Position numbers and translations under genes: made by a program. From positions 54,800 through 118,799 of the forward strand of contig DDPF01000002.1 in assembly GCA_002342065.1 (NCBI GenBank): DNA of 64,000 nt, written 5' to 3'. The notes beneath the pieces were generated by a model, which saw nothing but the letters and a program-made list of their open reading frames with translations, was not told the origin of the DNA and ran no database searches. This stretch comes from Bacteroidetes bacterium UBA2475 (GTDB lineage: Bacteria > Bacteroidota > Bacteroidia > B-17B0 > Aurantibacillaceae). Positions within the stretch are counted from its first letter, which is position 1. Every line of letters starts with the position of its first letter. Positions 27,091 to 35,843 of the stretch are shown here, one piece after another.

Positions 27091-28013
27091 TAGCAGTAGA
27101 TTTAGATAAGGTTACTTTAACCAAAGGACAGTATGCGGTGTATAGCTGCATCTGTTATTTTGATGTGTTTCGTTATCCTGTAAGGCCAACCCAAATACTG
27201 GACTTTGTAAATTTTAAAACTACTCAATCACAGGTTAATTTGATCCTGAATGAATTGGTGGAGCTTAAACTGATCTCAGAAGCTAATGGTTTCTATTTTT
27301 TAGAAAAAGACAACGCAAATTTTATTGCTAAACGCTCTGATTCGGAAACAAGATGCTTAAAAAAGGAAAAAGTAATTAAGCGATACGCTAATTTTATTTC
27401 GCGCTTTCCGTTTGTAGAATCTGTTTGTATTTCGGGTTCCTGTTCGAAAGGTTTGTTGGAAGATGATGGTGACATAGATTATTTTATTATTACATCTCCA
27501 AATAAATTGTGGTTATGCCGCTCTATTTTAATTGCCTTTAAAAAGATCTTCCTATTTAACTCAAAAAAATATTTTTGCGTTAATTATTTGGTCGATTCAA
27601 ATAACCTCGAGATTCCCGATAAAAATATTTTTGTTGCTACAGAGGTAAGAACCCTGGTGCCAATAACTAATAAAGCTTTATTTGAGAAATTCCTTGATAC
27701 AAATAAGTGGACAAATGATCTTTTGCCAAACAAACAGGCTTATAATTCTACGTTCTTAAAAGAAGAAAAAGCAACTAAGTATTTCTTTAAAGTAGTTGAA
27801 GTTTTATTTGGAGGTAAACTTGGAGATAAATTAGACAAAAAATGTTTTGATCTAACACTTTCATCATGGCAGAAAAAATTTCCTAACTTTAGTAAGGAAG
27901 ATTTTGACCTCAATTTACGCAGTCGTAAAAATGTTTCAAAACATCATCCACGTGGTTATCAAAAAAAGGTGTTATCAGAATTGAGTAATCGCCTTGAAAA
28001 GATAAATTGTTGA
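27087..28013 (+). CDS. Nucleotidyltransferase-fold protein with N-terminal winged helix
   Basis: 308 residues. Residues ~12-75 look like a winged helix (ILDFVNFKTTQSQVNLILNELVELKLI). The nucleotidyltransferase signature is GSCSKG (117-122), then Asp129 and Asp131 in GDIDYFII, which would hold two metals. The C-terminal part is helical and basic (RGYQKKVLSELSNRLEKINC). The family includes minimal NTases, antitoxins and aminoglycoside-modifying enzymes. In this operon a role in activating or modifying the product by nucleotidylation is plausible. It overlaps the previous gene by 4 bases (ATGA). Confidence 0.78.
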   Translation: MIAVDLDKVTLTKGQYAVYSCICYFDVFRYPVRPTQILDFVNFKTTQSQVNLILNELVELKLISEANGFYFLEKDNANFIAKRSDSETRCLKKEKVIKRYANFISRFPFVESVCISGSCSKGLLEDDGDIDYFIITSPNKLWLCRSILIAFKKIFLFNSKKYFCVNYLVDSNNLEIPDKNIFVATEVRTLVPITNKALFEKFLDTNKWTNDLLPNKQAYNSTFLKEEKATKYFFKVVEVLFGGKLGDKLDKKCFDLTLSSWQKKFPNFSKEDFDLNLRSRKNVSKHHPRGYQKKVLSELSNRLEKINC

Positions 28014-28021
28014 CCTTATAC

Positions 28022-29470
28022 ATGAGAGTCCTGTTTACACATTCGTATTTCCTTCATTTTGATAATAAACAATTAAAAACAAAGACGCCTTTTCCGCCTT
28101 TGGCTACGTTATATGCAGCCTCTGTTCTAAGAGAAAATGGTTATGAAGTAAAATTGGCGGATCTTCAATTCTCCACTTCTTCTGATGATATAAAACAACA
28201 TTTAGAAAACTTTAAGCCCGATGTATTTGTAATTTATGATGACTCGTTTAACTATTTAACCAAAATGTGTTTAACAAATATGCGCGAAGCTGCTTTCAGA
28301 ATGCAGAAATTAGCTAAGGCATATAATATTCCCGTTATTGTTTCATCATCTGATGCTACCGATCATCTTGAAAAATATTTTTTTAATGGGGCAGACTATA
28401 TTATTATTGGTGAGGCAGAGCAAACGCTTTTGGAATTGGTGAATGGTTTAAAACAAAAAAATAATTTTGATCCCGCATCAATAAATGGTCTTGTTTATTT
28501 TTCAGAAAATAAGGTCATTAAAACACCACCACGTTTGGTATTAAAAGATCTTGATCAGTTGCCTTTACCGGCCTGGGACTTGGTTGATATAACCGAGTAT
28601 AAAAAAACCTGGTTGTCGGGACACGGCTTTTTCTCTATTAATTTTGTTACTACACGCGGTTGCCCATATAAATGCAATTGGTGCGCAAAGCCGGTTTATG
28701 GCAATAGGTATAATTCGCATTCACCACAAAACGTTGCTAAACAAATTAAACAACTGCAAGCGCAATTTGGTTTTACGCATATTTGGTTTGCCGATGATAT
28801 TTTTGGATTAAAACCAAACTGGTTAAAAGAATTTAATGAGGCGATACAAGAATTAAAAATAAAGATCCGATACAAAATTCAAAGCAGAGCTGATCTTTTG
28901 CTCGAAGATGAGAATATAAAATATCTGGCTGAATCTGGTTGCGAAGAAGTGTGGATAGGTGCGGAAAGTGGATCGCAAAAGATATTGGATGCTATGGATA
29001 AAGGCACAACCATAGAACAAATAAAGGAAGCAACAGCGCTTCTAAAAAAGCATAACATAAAGCCTTGTTTCTTTTTACAGTTTGGTTATACCGGCGAGTT
29101 AATTGGTGATATTGAGAAAACTATTTTAATGGTAGAAGAATTAAAACCCCATGATATTGGCATTTCGGTTTCGTATCCATTACCCGGCACCAAATTTTAT
29201 GAAAATGTAAAACGAGATCTGGAAACAAAGCAAAACTGGAAAGACTCTGATGACCTGCACCTGATGTTTAACAGTACATATGATGCAAATTTTTACCGCT
29301 ACTTACAACGTTTTGTACATTATAAATTCAGAACCACGCAAGCAATAGAATTATTGAGGAAGAAGAAAATAAATAAACGAATGGTATTAGGCCCTTATTA
29401 TTATTTTAAGCAAATAGGTTTAAAGAAAAAATTACAAACTATAGAACCCGATGCAGGCCGCCTCTTTTGA
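28022..29470 (+). CDS. B12-binding-type radical SAM enzyme (cluster copy 2)
   Basis: 482 residues from ATG 28022; a TTG at 28007 is in frame but adds five untypical residues. The N-terminal domain starts MRVLFTHSYFLHFD and includes PPLATLYAASVLRENGYEV and GADYIIIGEAEQTLLELV. Cys214, Cys218 and Cys221 lie in RGCPYKCNWC. IWFADDIFGLKP, WIGAESGSQKILDAMDKGT and FFLQFGYTGE follow, then a ~110-residue C-terminal extension. It is clearly paralogous to the third copy (30230-31594). It overlaps the next gene by 20 bases. Confidence 0.88.
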   Translation: MRVLFTHSYFLHFDNKQLKTKTPFPPLATLYAASVLRENGYEVKLADLQFSTSSDDIKQHLENFKPDVFVIYDDSFNYLTKMCLTNMREAAFRMQKLAKAYNIPVIVSSSDATDHLEKYFFNGADYIIIGEAEQTLLELVNGLKQKNNFDPASINGLVYFSENKVIKTPPRLVLKDLDQLPLPAWDLVDITEYKKTWLSGHGFFSINFVTTRGCPYKCNWCAKPVYGNRYNSHSPQNVAKQIKQLQAQFGFTHIWFADDIFGLKPNWLKEFNEAIQELKIKIRYKIQSRADLLLEDENIKYLAESGCEEVWIGAESGSQKILDAMDKGTTIEQIKEATALLKKHNIKPCFFLQFGYTGELIGDIEKTILMVEELKPHDIGISVSYPLPGTKFYENVKRDLETKQNWKDSDDLHLMFNSTYDANFYRYLQRFVHYKFRTTQAIELLRKKKINKRMVLGPYYYFKQIGLKKKLQTIEPDAGRLF

Positions 29471-30233
29471 TAATTACGCGCAGCAATACGATGCGCATTT
29501 TACTTTCTCACCGGTTGGTCTGTTGCAAAGACAGGGCGTTTATAAGCACTTGTTGCCTTTATTAAGTAAAGATACGTCTGTTCTTGAAATAAATTGCGGC
29601 ACGGGTTATGATGCAATAGAAATTGCCAAATACGTTAAAAATATTCTCGCTACAGATGCTTCTGCCATGATGATAGAGCAATGTATAGCGAGAAAGGCAG
29701 AAACAAAAAACGTAGTGTTTAAAGTAGATCTGATACAGGATCTACAGGATGAAATAAAAAACTCGAATTTTATTTTTTCAAATTTCGGCGGACTGAATTG
29801 CCTTTCGCCGCAAGATCTTAAAGAGTTCGCGAAAAAATGTAATACTCTGTTAAAGAAAGATGCCGATCTTTTTTTTGTGATCATGGGAAGGAAATGTATT
29901 TGGGAGAGACTTTATTTTATGATAAAAGGAGATCAAAAAAAAGCTACAAGACGAAAAAGTTTAGAGGGAGTAAATACTATAATTGATGGGTCTGAATTTA
30001 AAACCTGGTATTATTCACCTAAAGAGATGCAATTCTTTTTTACTGAAGGATTCAAAGCGCAACATATTTCGGGTGTTGGCCTATTTGTGCCACCATCTTA
30101 TTTAAATCCATTTTTTTCGAAGAAAAAGCTGTTGCTTAAACTATTTAGCGCGCTTGACAAAGTATTTTGTAATTTTAAATGGACTACAAATTACGCCGAC
30201 CATTATATCATTCATTTAAAGAAAATAAGTTGA
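29451..30233 (+). CDS. Class I SAM-dependent methyltransferase
   Basis: 260 residues. It begins MQAASFDNYAQQYDAHFTFSP, as in ubiquinone/sterol-type (UbiE-like) enzymes. SAM loop LEINCGTGYDA at 45-55 and the acidic LATDASAMM follow. The C-terminus ends in a Tyr/Lys-rich tail (NYADHYIIHLKKIS), as in O-methyltransferases of natural-product or glycan clusters. It sits between radical SAM copies 2 and 3 and overlaps both, so it surely belongs to their pathway. The substrate is unknown. Confidence 0.85.
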   Translation: MQAASFDNYAQQYDAHFTFSPVGLLQRQGVYKHLLPLLSKDTSVLEINCGTGYDAIEIAKYVKNILATDASAMMIEQCIARKAETKNVVFKVDLIQDLQDEIKNSNFIFSNFGGLNCLSPQDLKEFAKKCNTLLKKDADLFFVIMGRKCIWERLYFMIKGDQKKATRRKSLEGVNTIIDGSEFKTWYYSPKEMQFFFTEGFKAQHISGVGLFVPPSYLNPFFSKKKLLLKLFSALDKVFCNFKWTTNYADHYIIHLKKIS

Positions 30234-31594
30234 TACTCTTAACGCACGGATATTTTTTAAAGGACGACCCTAAAGAGTTGGAGATCATGAAGCCTTATGT
30301 TCCATTAGGTATTCTATATATTTCGGCATACTTAGAAAGTAAAAACGTTTCGCACGAAGTCTTTGATTCTACATTCGCATCGTTCGAAGAATTTAAAAAG
30401 TATCTTCTTAAAAATAAACCGAAGCTTATTGGCATCTATACTAATTTAATGACCAAAGTTTCTGTATTAAAAATCACCGAATTTATTCACCAGCATCCTG
30501 AACTCAAAAACTGCAAAGTTATTTTAGGCGGACCGGAAATAAGATACAACGCCGAAAATTACTTATTGAATGGCGCCGATATGTTAGTTGTCGGCGAAGG
30601 TGAACAAACTTTTTTCGAGATCGCAGAATTTTTTAATGCAAACAATGTTCTTCCAACGGAAGTTGCAGGAACAGCCTATCTTCAAAACAAAGCAGTTTTT
30701 TTTACTCCTGAACGTACTTTAATAAAAGATGTAAATACTTTGCCAATGCCCGCAAGAAGTAAAATAGATCTTACTCTTTATGGTAATGCATGGAAAAAAC
30801 ACCATGGTTACAGTATGTATTCTATAAGCACGATGCGCGGTTGTCCATATACTTGTAAATGGTGCAGTAGGGCAGTGTATGGTGGCACTTACAGGAGACG
30901 CAGCGCAAAATTAGTTGTAGATGAACTGGCATATTTAAAACAAAATTATAACCCAGATCGTGTTTGGTTTGTAGACGATGTATTTACGATAAGCCATAAA
31001 TGGATGAACGAGTTTAAAGAAGAGATCTTAAAACGACAGGTTTTTATTCCTTATGAAATTATTACTCGTGCAGATAGATTGAACGAAGACATTATAAAGA
31101 TTTTAAAAGAAACCAGTTGTTTCAGAGTTTGGATAGGAGCAGAAAGTGGTTCACAAAAAATAATTGATGCTATGGACCGACGCGTGAATGTAAAAGAAGT
31201 ACGCGAGATGATCATTAAAACAAAAGCTTATGGTATAGAGGCCGGAACTTTTATCATGCTTGGCTACCCTGGAGAAAATAAAGCAGATATAAAAGAAACC
31301 ATTCGTCATTTAAAAATATCAGACCCAAGTTATTATACCGTAACATTGGCTTATCCTATTAAAGGAACGCCTTTGCATAATGAAGTTACCGAAACCATTG
31401 AGGCCAATGGCGCTTGGAATAAGATCAGTGACAGGGATTACGATTTTAAACGGACACATTCAAAAAAATTCTATCAATATGCTATAAGATGGGTTTATAA
31501 TGAGGTAAATTTTAGCAAAAGCACGGGTTTTGTAAATAAGTTAAAGTTCAAAACCAAGTCAATTTTGGCGCAATCCCTTATGTTGCTTAGTTAA
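30230..31594 (+). CDS. B12-binding-type radical SAM enzyme (cluster copy 3)
   Basis: I place the start at TTG 30230, which overlaps the previous TGA (TTGA) and gives MILLTHGYFLKDD. That aligns with the paralogue's MRVLFTHSYFL. The ATG at 30179 would add 17 basic residues and a 55-base overlap. From TTG it has 454 residues. The domain LGGPEIRYNAENYLLNGADMLVVGEGEQTFFEI is B12-binding-like. Cys205, Cys209 and Cys212 lie in RGCPYTCKWC. VWFVDDVFTIS and VWIGAESGSQKIIDAMDRR parallel copy 2. It is the last gene of the nine; a promoter for the next transcript follows at once. Confidence 0.88.
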   Translation: MILLTHGYFLKDDPKELEIMKPYVPLGILYISAYLESKNVSHEVFDSTFASFEEFKKYLLKNKPKLIGIYTNLMTKVSVLKITEFIHQHPELKNCKVILGGPEIRYNAENYLLNGADMLVVGEGEQTFFEIAEFFNANNVLPTEVAGTAYLQNKAVFFTPERTLIKDVNTLPMPARSKIDLTLYGNAWKKHHGYSMYSISTMRGCPYTCKWCSRAVYGGTYRRRSAKLVVDELAYLKQNYNPDRVWFVDDVFTISHKWMNEFKEEILKRQVFIPYEIITRADRLNEDIIKILKETSCFRVWIGAESGSQKIIDAMDRRVNVKEVREMIIKTKAYGIEAGTFIMLGYPGENKADIKETIRHLKISDPSYYTVTLAYPIKGTPLHNEVTETIEANGAWNKISDRDYDFKRTHSKKFYQYAIRWVYNEVNFSKSTGFVNKLKFKTKSILAQSLMLLS

Positions 31595-31613
31595 ACGATT
31601 ATCACTAAATTTG
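31583..31613 (+). promoter_or_regulatory. Candidate promoter of the outer-membrane protein gene
   Basis: TTG (31583-31585), 20 bases, then TAAATTTG (31606-31613), an exact TAnnTTTG match. It overlaps the end of the radical SAM cluster and lies 23 bases before the ATG at 31637. Confidence 0.55.
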
Positions 31614-31636
31614 ATGTTCATTAATTATCCCAATAA

Positions 31637-32344
31637 ATGAGTAAGATCTTCTTTATATTTTCATGTTTATTGTTGCCGGTTCTATGCTTTTCTCAAACAC
31701 CAAAAGAAAAAGCGAAGCCGGATGATGAATTTAATATTAAAAAATATAAAGGCGAGCCCGGCGACAGGTTGATCATCGAAATTAATCGCACAGCCTGGTT
31801 GGGCGCACCGGCTGATATTAAAACACATTGGAGAAGTCTGGGTTTGAATTTTGCCTTTATGTTCGATAAGCCAATTGGGCGTAGTAGTTTTAGTTTTGGA
31901 TATGGCATTGGTATTTTTAGTCATAATTTTCATAGCAATGCCGATTTTATTTACAAACTGGATAGCGCAAATACTAAAAGTGTAACGACGATCTTACAGC
32001 CAAAAACAACTGAGTATAAAACAAACAGTTATAACGAAAAGATCCTTGAAATTCCTTTAGAAATTAGATTTAGAAGTAAAACAGACAGGAAATTTAAAGT
32101 GGAGTTTGGTGTAAAGGGTGGTTACGTAATAAATGATTTCCGTAAGATGGTAGATGCCGATGGTAAATTAAGGGTATACAATACAAAAAATATTAATCAT
32201 ATCCGTTATGGTGTAAATTTCCGCATCGGTTTCGAACAAATTTGTCTTACTGCCTGTTATTATGTGAGCGAGGTATTTCAAAAAGACAGGGGCGTAAACG
32301 GCCTTAACATGTATTCCTTTGGTCTTGCAATAATTCCTTATTAA
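31637..32344 (+). CDS. Outer-membrane beta-barrel protein (PorT-like)
   Basis: 235 residues. The signal peptide is MSKIFFIFSCLLLPVLCFSQ. The mature part alternates hydrophobic and polar residues in amphipathic strands (RSSFSFGYGIGIFSHNFHS, KILEIPLEIRFRSKTDRKFKVEFGVKGGYVIN) and ends VNGLNMYSFGLAIIPY, with the terminal aromatic typical of barrels. PorT-like barrels of about this size are common in the phylum. It has its own promoter and lies 10 bases upstream of the next gene. Confidence 0.75.
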   Translation: MSKIFFIFSCLLLPVLCFSQTPKEKAKPDDEFNIKKYKGEPGDRLIIEINRTAWLGAPADIKTHWRSLGLNFAFMFDKPIGRSSFSFGYGIGIFSHNFHSNADFIYKLDSANTKSVTTILQPKTTEYKTNSYNEKILEIPLEIRFRSKTDRKFKVEFGVKGGYVINDFRKMVDADGKLRVYNTKNINHIRYGVNFRIGFEQICLTACYYVSEVFQKDRGVNGLNMYSFGLAIIPY

Positions 32345-32354
32345 TTGAAAGAAC

Positions 32355-33083
32355 ATGAAGGGCGTGGATATAAGAGAAGAGCTAACCCGGTTTAAAAATA
32401 AGACCAGGAGTAAAGAAGATGAGCTCATTCAGGAAGCTAACCGAATTTTAAGCAACGATATTTTTTCGGAAGATAAGATCTTAAAGAATTTAAAACACTA
32501 CAATAATTCTTTTGAGATAGTTGATGAAGCAGATGTGGATGCTGATATGATCTTTAAAATTTCGGAGATCAAAAAAATTGCATTACAGTACCGTTTAAAA
32601 TTTATTGATAGTAAATATTATAAGGCTGAGATTCCTTACGAAGCTATCTTAAAAATAAAGTACATTAATTTAACTTATAAGAAGGACATTAAAGGTTTTA
32701 AGATCTTAGCGCCATTAGAAGCATTTAAAGAAGATGGTATAAAAAAACCTGCTATATTATTTGCGCCCACTAATCTTGGTAATTATTATATCATTCATAA
32801 ATGGGGCTCTGACTTTAAATGGTACAGAAAAATGTTATCCTGGCCACTTAAGAATTTTGATCATTTATTTGGGACGGTATTGATCTATACATTAATTGTA
32901 ACATTAAGTATACCAACGCCATTAATTACGTTGGATGCCACTGCCGGCTACTGGTCTGGCTATAGAGCTGCGGCCTTTATGCACTTACTGATCTTTCATT
33001 GTGGCGTAACCGCTTATATTACTTTTGCCTTTGGAAAGAACCTAAGCTCCATTACCTGGAATCATTACAGGGATTTTGGATAG
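32355..33083 (+). CDS. Membrane protein of unknown function
   Basis: 242 residues. The first ~170 are soluble, charged and partly coiled-coil-like (REELTRFKNKTRSKEDELIQEANRIL). The last 70 contain two hydrophobic segments (HLFGTVLIYTLIVTLSIPT and AAAFMHLLIFHCGVTAYITFAF). It follows the barrel protein gene at 10 bases and is probably in the same transcript. I recognise no domain. The gap 33084-33261 holds no gene. Confidence 0.65.
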   Translation: MKGVDIREELTRFKNKTRSKEDELIQEANRILSNDIFSEDKILKNLKHYNNSFEIVDEADVDADMIFKISEIKKIALQYRLKFIDSKYYKAEIPYEAILKIKYINLTYKKDIKGFKILAPLEAFKEDGIKKPAILFAPTNLGNYYIIHKWGSDFKWYRKMLSWPLKNFDHLFGTVLIYTLIVTLSIPTPLITLDATAGYWSGYRAAAFMHLLIFHCGVTAYITFAFGKNLSSITWNHYRDFG

Positions 33084-33261
33084 TTTTTGTTTATTCTCCA
33101 AATCATATAGATAGTCTGGAAAATCTTCTTAGACTTTGTCAAAATGAAATTAAAATGCGCTTCAGCGTACTTTGAATTTGAAAAAGCCTTGCGCGTCCAC
33201 ACGCTTGCGGTGCTTGCTGTTATTGGTAGTTTTAGCGGAGGGCTAATGTGTTTCAAATTGT

Positions 33262-34887
33262 CTATTTAGTTACAACCAGTTTTATTGTTTTTCGGTTGGT
33301 CTTCGAAATGAGATGCACAGTGTACACACCAGGCTGCTCGATGTAAACACTTATTGTTGGTGAAGTAATTTGTTTTCGAAACTCAAATTCTCCGGTCATT
33401 TTATAAATCACAACTTCAGTAAAATCATTACCATTTTTAATTTCGAAATTGCCATTGGAGGGATTGGGATACAAATATGTTTGGCGATTTTTATCGGATG
33501 TAGTTTTAATTGACAGAGGTGGTAATTTATCATTGCAACTTGTGCAAGTACTATCCGGCGTAAAGATCCACATGTCTGCTAAGCATGAATAACCATTTGA
33601 AGCAATACCACCAAAAAGTGCGAGATCACCATCTAAAGTTTTAAAAGGATTAGCACCACTTCTGGAGGAAGGATAATTATTAGGTCCACCAACATTTAAT
33701 ACGCCATATGAAGAGTAATATTTTTGCACTGTATCGCCCGCTACCCAAGTCCACTGATTTGTTCTAGTACTATAGTACATTAGATCATTTAATGACAAGT
33801 TTGAGGTTTGAGTTGCCGATGCGCCACCCATTACCCAAAGGTTATCGCAGCCATCTATCCAACAGGCGCGACCTTCGACACGAGGCTTGGGATCAAGCTC
33901 ATGGTCCATTGAATCGCATTTACTATTACCGTAGTTATGAAAACCGGTAAAGGTTGTATCTCCCCACATCCATGTCCAACAATTGTTTTGAATCTGATAA
34001 CGCCAAAGAACTTTTAAGTATGCGGAACCGCGGGAATATAAATACCAGAAATCTCCCTTTGAATCTTTCCAGCGCGTGTAGTCGAAATATGTGTAACCGG
34101 GAGTATTTGCCAAGGCAGGCGTGCCTTTTACACCGTAAACCGAGTTCGCATAAATTTGACTTGTATCGCCTTTCATCCAGGTCCAATTATTTGTGCTTAT
34201 ATTATAGCGCCACAAACAACCGTTAGCGGCGACCATCCACAAATTGCCATTTATATCGTCTGTCCAAGCCACACCCATTTCAATCTGAGGTGGTGGGCAA
34301 TTTAAAGAATCTTCAACTCCTTTAACACCATACACCGCTGTGTTGTAATAATATTTTGGGCCTTTCATCCAGGCCCAGGTATTATTAGCCGGGTCATAAT
34401 TCCAGAGGTCTCCGTATGCCAGGCCTGCACCGGGTGTATTGGTTACGCTACCTATACCACCATAAAGCCAGAACTTACCAAATTTATCTACCCACGAATA
34501 ACTAGTTGATCTAAGCCCTGGCGAATTTGTAACAGAGGGCACACCTTGTAAACCGTATTTTGGATTTTGACTTGTTAAACTGCTTCCGGAAACCCATGTC
34601 CACTGGCTGATGGTCTGATCATATTTCCACATGTCTTCAAAAAATCCAAACACTTCATTTGTGCCGCCGTAAAGCCATAGGTTACCTTGCGCATCCTGCC
34701 ACTCACATGCTTCGTACAAACCGGGAGGTTTATTGCCTGGCGATGAAATGCCTTTAGTGCCGAAACTGCCAGCATAATTGTTTAAGGTAGAACCGCCAGC
34801 CCACATCCAGCAGCCCGGTTGTGTTTGCGCCTGTGCCTTAAAAAAAATAAAGCTAACTAATATGAATAAATTATATTTTAATTGCAT
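33262..34887 (-). CDS. Kelch-like repeat protein with T9SS type A sorting domain
   Basis: 541 residues from ATG 34887 (a TTG at 34890 is adjacent). Signal peptide MQLKYNLFILVSFIFFKAQAQ. Residues ~25-450 are about seven kelch/galactose-oxidase-like blades built on a repeating unit with W-x-W-(V/M)-x-G, YG..G, and FWLYGG/LWVMGG (e.g. QWTWVSGSS, KFWLYGG, NTWAWMKG, ALFGG). The C-terminus (TYLYPNPSNGNFEIKNG...PGVYTVHLISKTNRKTIKLVVTK) is a type A T9SS sorting domain. It is thus an exported beta-propeller, perhaps for binding glycan or protein. Confidence 0.85.
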   Translation of the reverse strand: MQLKYNLFILVSFIFFKAQAQTQPGCWMWAGGSTLNNYAGSFGTKGISSPGNKPPGLYEACEWQDAQGNLWLYGGTNEVFGFFEDMWKYDQTISQWTWVSGSSLTSQNPKYGLQGVPSVTNSPGLRSTSYSWVDKFGKFWLYGGIGSVTNTPGAGLAYGDLWNYDPANNTWAWMKGPKYYYNTAVYGVKGVEDSLNCPPPQIEMGVAWTDDINGNLWMVAANGCLWRYNISTNNWTWMKGDTSQIYANSVYGVKGTPALANTPGYTYFDYTRWKDSKGDFWYLYSRGSAYLKVLWRYQIQNNCWTWMWGDTTFTGFHNYGNSKCDSMDHELDPKPRVEGRACWIDGCDNLWVMGGASATQTSNLSLNDLMYYSTRTNQWTWVAGDTVQKYYSSYGVLNVGGPNNYPSSRSGANPFKTLDGDLALFGGIASNGYSCLADMWIFTPDSTCTSCNDKLPPLSIKTTSDKNRQTYLYPNPSNGNFEIKNGNDFTEVVIYKMTGEFEFRKQITSPTISVYIEQPGVYTVHLISKTNRKTIKLVVTK

Positions 34888-34938
34888 CAATTATTTTGTT
34901 GTTTTAAAATTACCACTAACGTTCTACAAGCAGGTGTC

Positions 34939-34991
34939 CGCTTTTTGCTAAGCCCAATTTACGCATTTGAGCGCTAACCCGCAAAAAATGG
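34939..34991. repeat. Dispersed repeat, copy 1 (TTTTTG...GCAAAAAA core)
   Basis: A ~53-bp core, cgctttttg then 7 bases, caatttacgcatttgag, gcgctaacccgcaaaaaatgg. It shares about four fifths of its bases with copy 2 (35691-35743) in the same orientation. TTTTTGC and GCAAAAA at its ends are inverse to each other. It lies in the gene-free stretch 34888-35065. Confidence 0.7.
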
Positions 34992-35065
34992 CCTCTAGAT
35001 CTCTGTTACCACTTTGTAGACGCGCACGTAAAGGTTAAACACTATCTGCGTGTCGTCGGAGTAAA

Positions 35066-35344
35066 TTATTTTTTAGTTTTTTCGTCTTCTAAGTTGTCAA
35101 GTTCAGGTGACGCAGAAACACGTGACATAAAATTCACAGTTCCTTTTTTCTTCCAAACGCGTGTTGCAAAGATTATTCCTATAAGTAAGCCTAATGATGT
35201 AATTCCAATTCCTAGAACAAGTCCCAATGTGCCTTGCATGGTAAAATAAATAACTGCTCCAATAAAAAGTCCTATAAGGAATGGGGAAATGACAATTTGA
35301 AACCAGCCAATTAGTTCGGTTATGAATTCAAGTATTTTTGTCAT
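35066..35344 (-). CDS. Small membrane protein of unknown function
   Basis: 92 residues with two hydrophobic segments in the first ~65 (LIGWFQIVISPFLIGLFIGAVIYF and LGLVLGIGITSLGLLIGIIFATRVW), then a charged tail ending LEDEKTKK. It has no recognised family. It lies 11 bases after the other small membrane protein gene on the same strand, and the pair is enclosed by the two repeat copies. Confidence 0.65.
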   Translation of the reverse strand: MTKILEFITELIGWFQIVISPFLIGLFIGAVIYFTMQGTLGLVLGIGITSLGLLIGIIFATRVWKKKGTVNFMSRVSASPELDNLEDEKTKK

Positions 35345-35355
35345 TGGCTGTAAAT

Positions 35356-35634
35356 TTAACTTATATTTAGGTCAATAAGCAAATAAAATAAAAAGTCGAT
35401 TATAGCTAAGAGTCCACATGTTATTAAAATAGCATAAATGAAAGCTTTTAAAATAACTAAAAATAGTTCAAAGGTTGTCAGGTCTGGCTTTGAAACAAGT
35501 TTTTTTCTCTCAAATTTGTTTGTCAAGATAATTGTCAAAGTAGGAAGTCCAATTACAGCAACTGCAATATTTATAATAAGAAAGAGAATGCCAGCTGCCA
35601 TTGCAGCTTGTAATATGAACATTTGATTTGTCAT
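35356..35634 (-). CDS. Small membrane protein of unknown function
   Basis: 92 residues with two strongly hydrophobic segments (about 8-36 and 60-88) and a short basic loop, NKFERKKLVSKPDLTT. It is the first gene of the two-gene unit inside the repeat-flanked segment. No family recognised. Confidence 0.65.
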   Translation of the reverse strand: MTNQMFILQAAMAAGILFLIINIAVAVIGLPTLTIILTNKFERKKLVSKPDLTTFELFLVILKAFIYAILITCGLLAIIDFLFYLLIDLNIS

Positions 35635-35690
35635 GCTGCGTTGCTTGGTAGAAATAAAAATTAACCGTCGATTTGTAAATATGTCGCACG

Positions 35691-35743
35691 CGCTTTTTGT
35701 CTTGTCAATTTACACATTTGAGAGTTAACCTGCAAAAAAATGG
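35691..35743. repeat. Dispersed repeat, copy 2
   Basis: Core cgctttttg, 6 bases, caatttacacatttgag, agttaacctgcaaaaaaatgg, in the same orientation as copy 1 and 752 bp away. A separate inverted repeat, CCTGTGTT/AACACAGG (35751-35782), follows at its right. Both lie in the gene-free gap 35635-35843. Confidence 0.7.
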
Positions 35744-35843
35744 AGCAAGACCTGTGTTAGGGCTATGGTGGGCAAACACAGGACACGTCTGAGTACGTGT
35801 CCGCAAATAATGGATAATTTGTACCTTTATTAAAATTTAGATA

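Noticed and set aside
30179..30229. ATG start for radical SAM copy 3
   Set aside because: Would add a 17-residue basic tail and a 55-base overlap; paralogue alignment supports TTG 30230.
34921..35800. Integron cassette array
   Set aside because: The repeats do not fit the R-box/attC core rules (RYYYAAC/GTTRRRY) at both ends, and no integrase or attI is visible; kept only as a direct-repeat finding.
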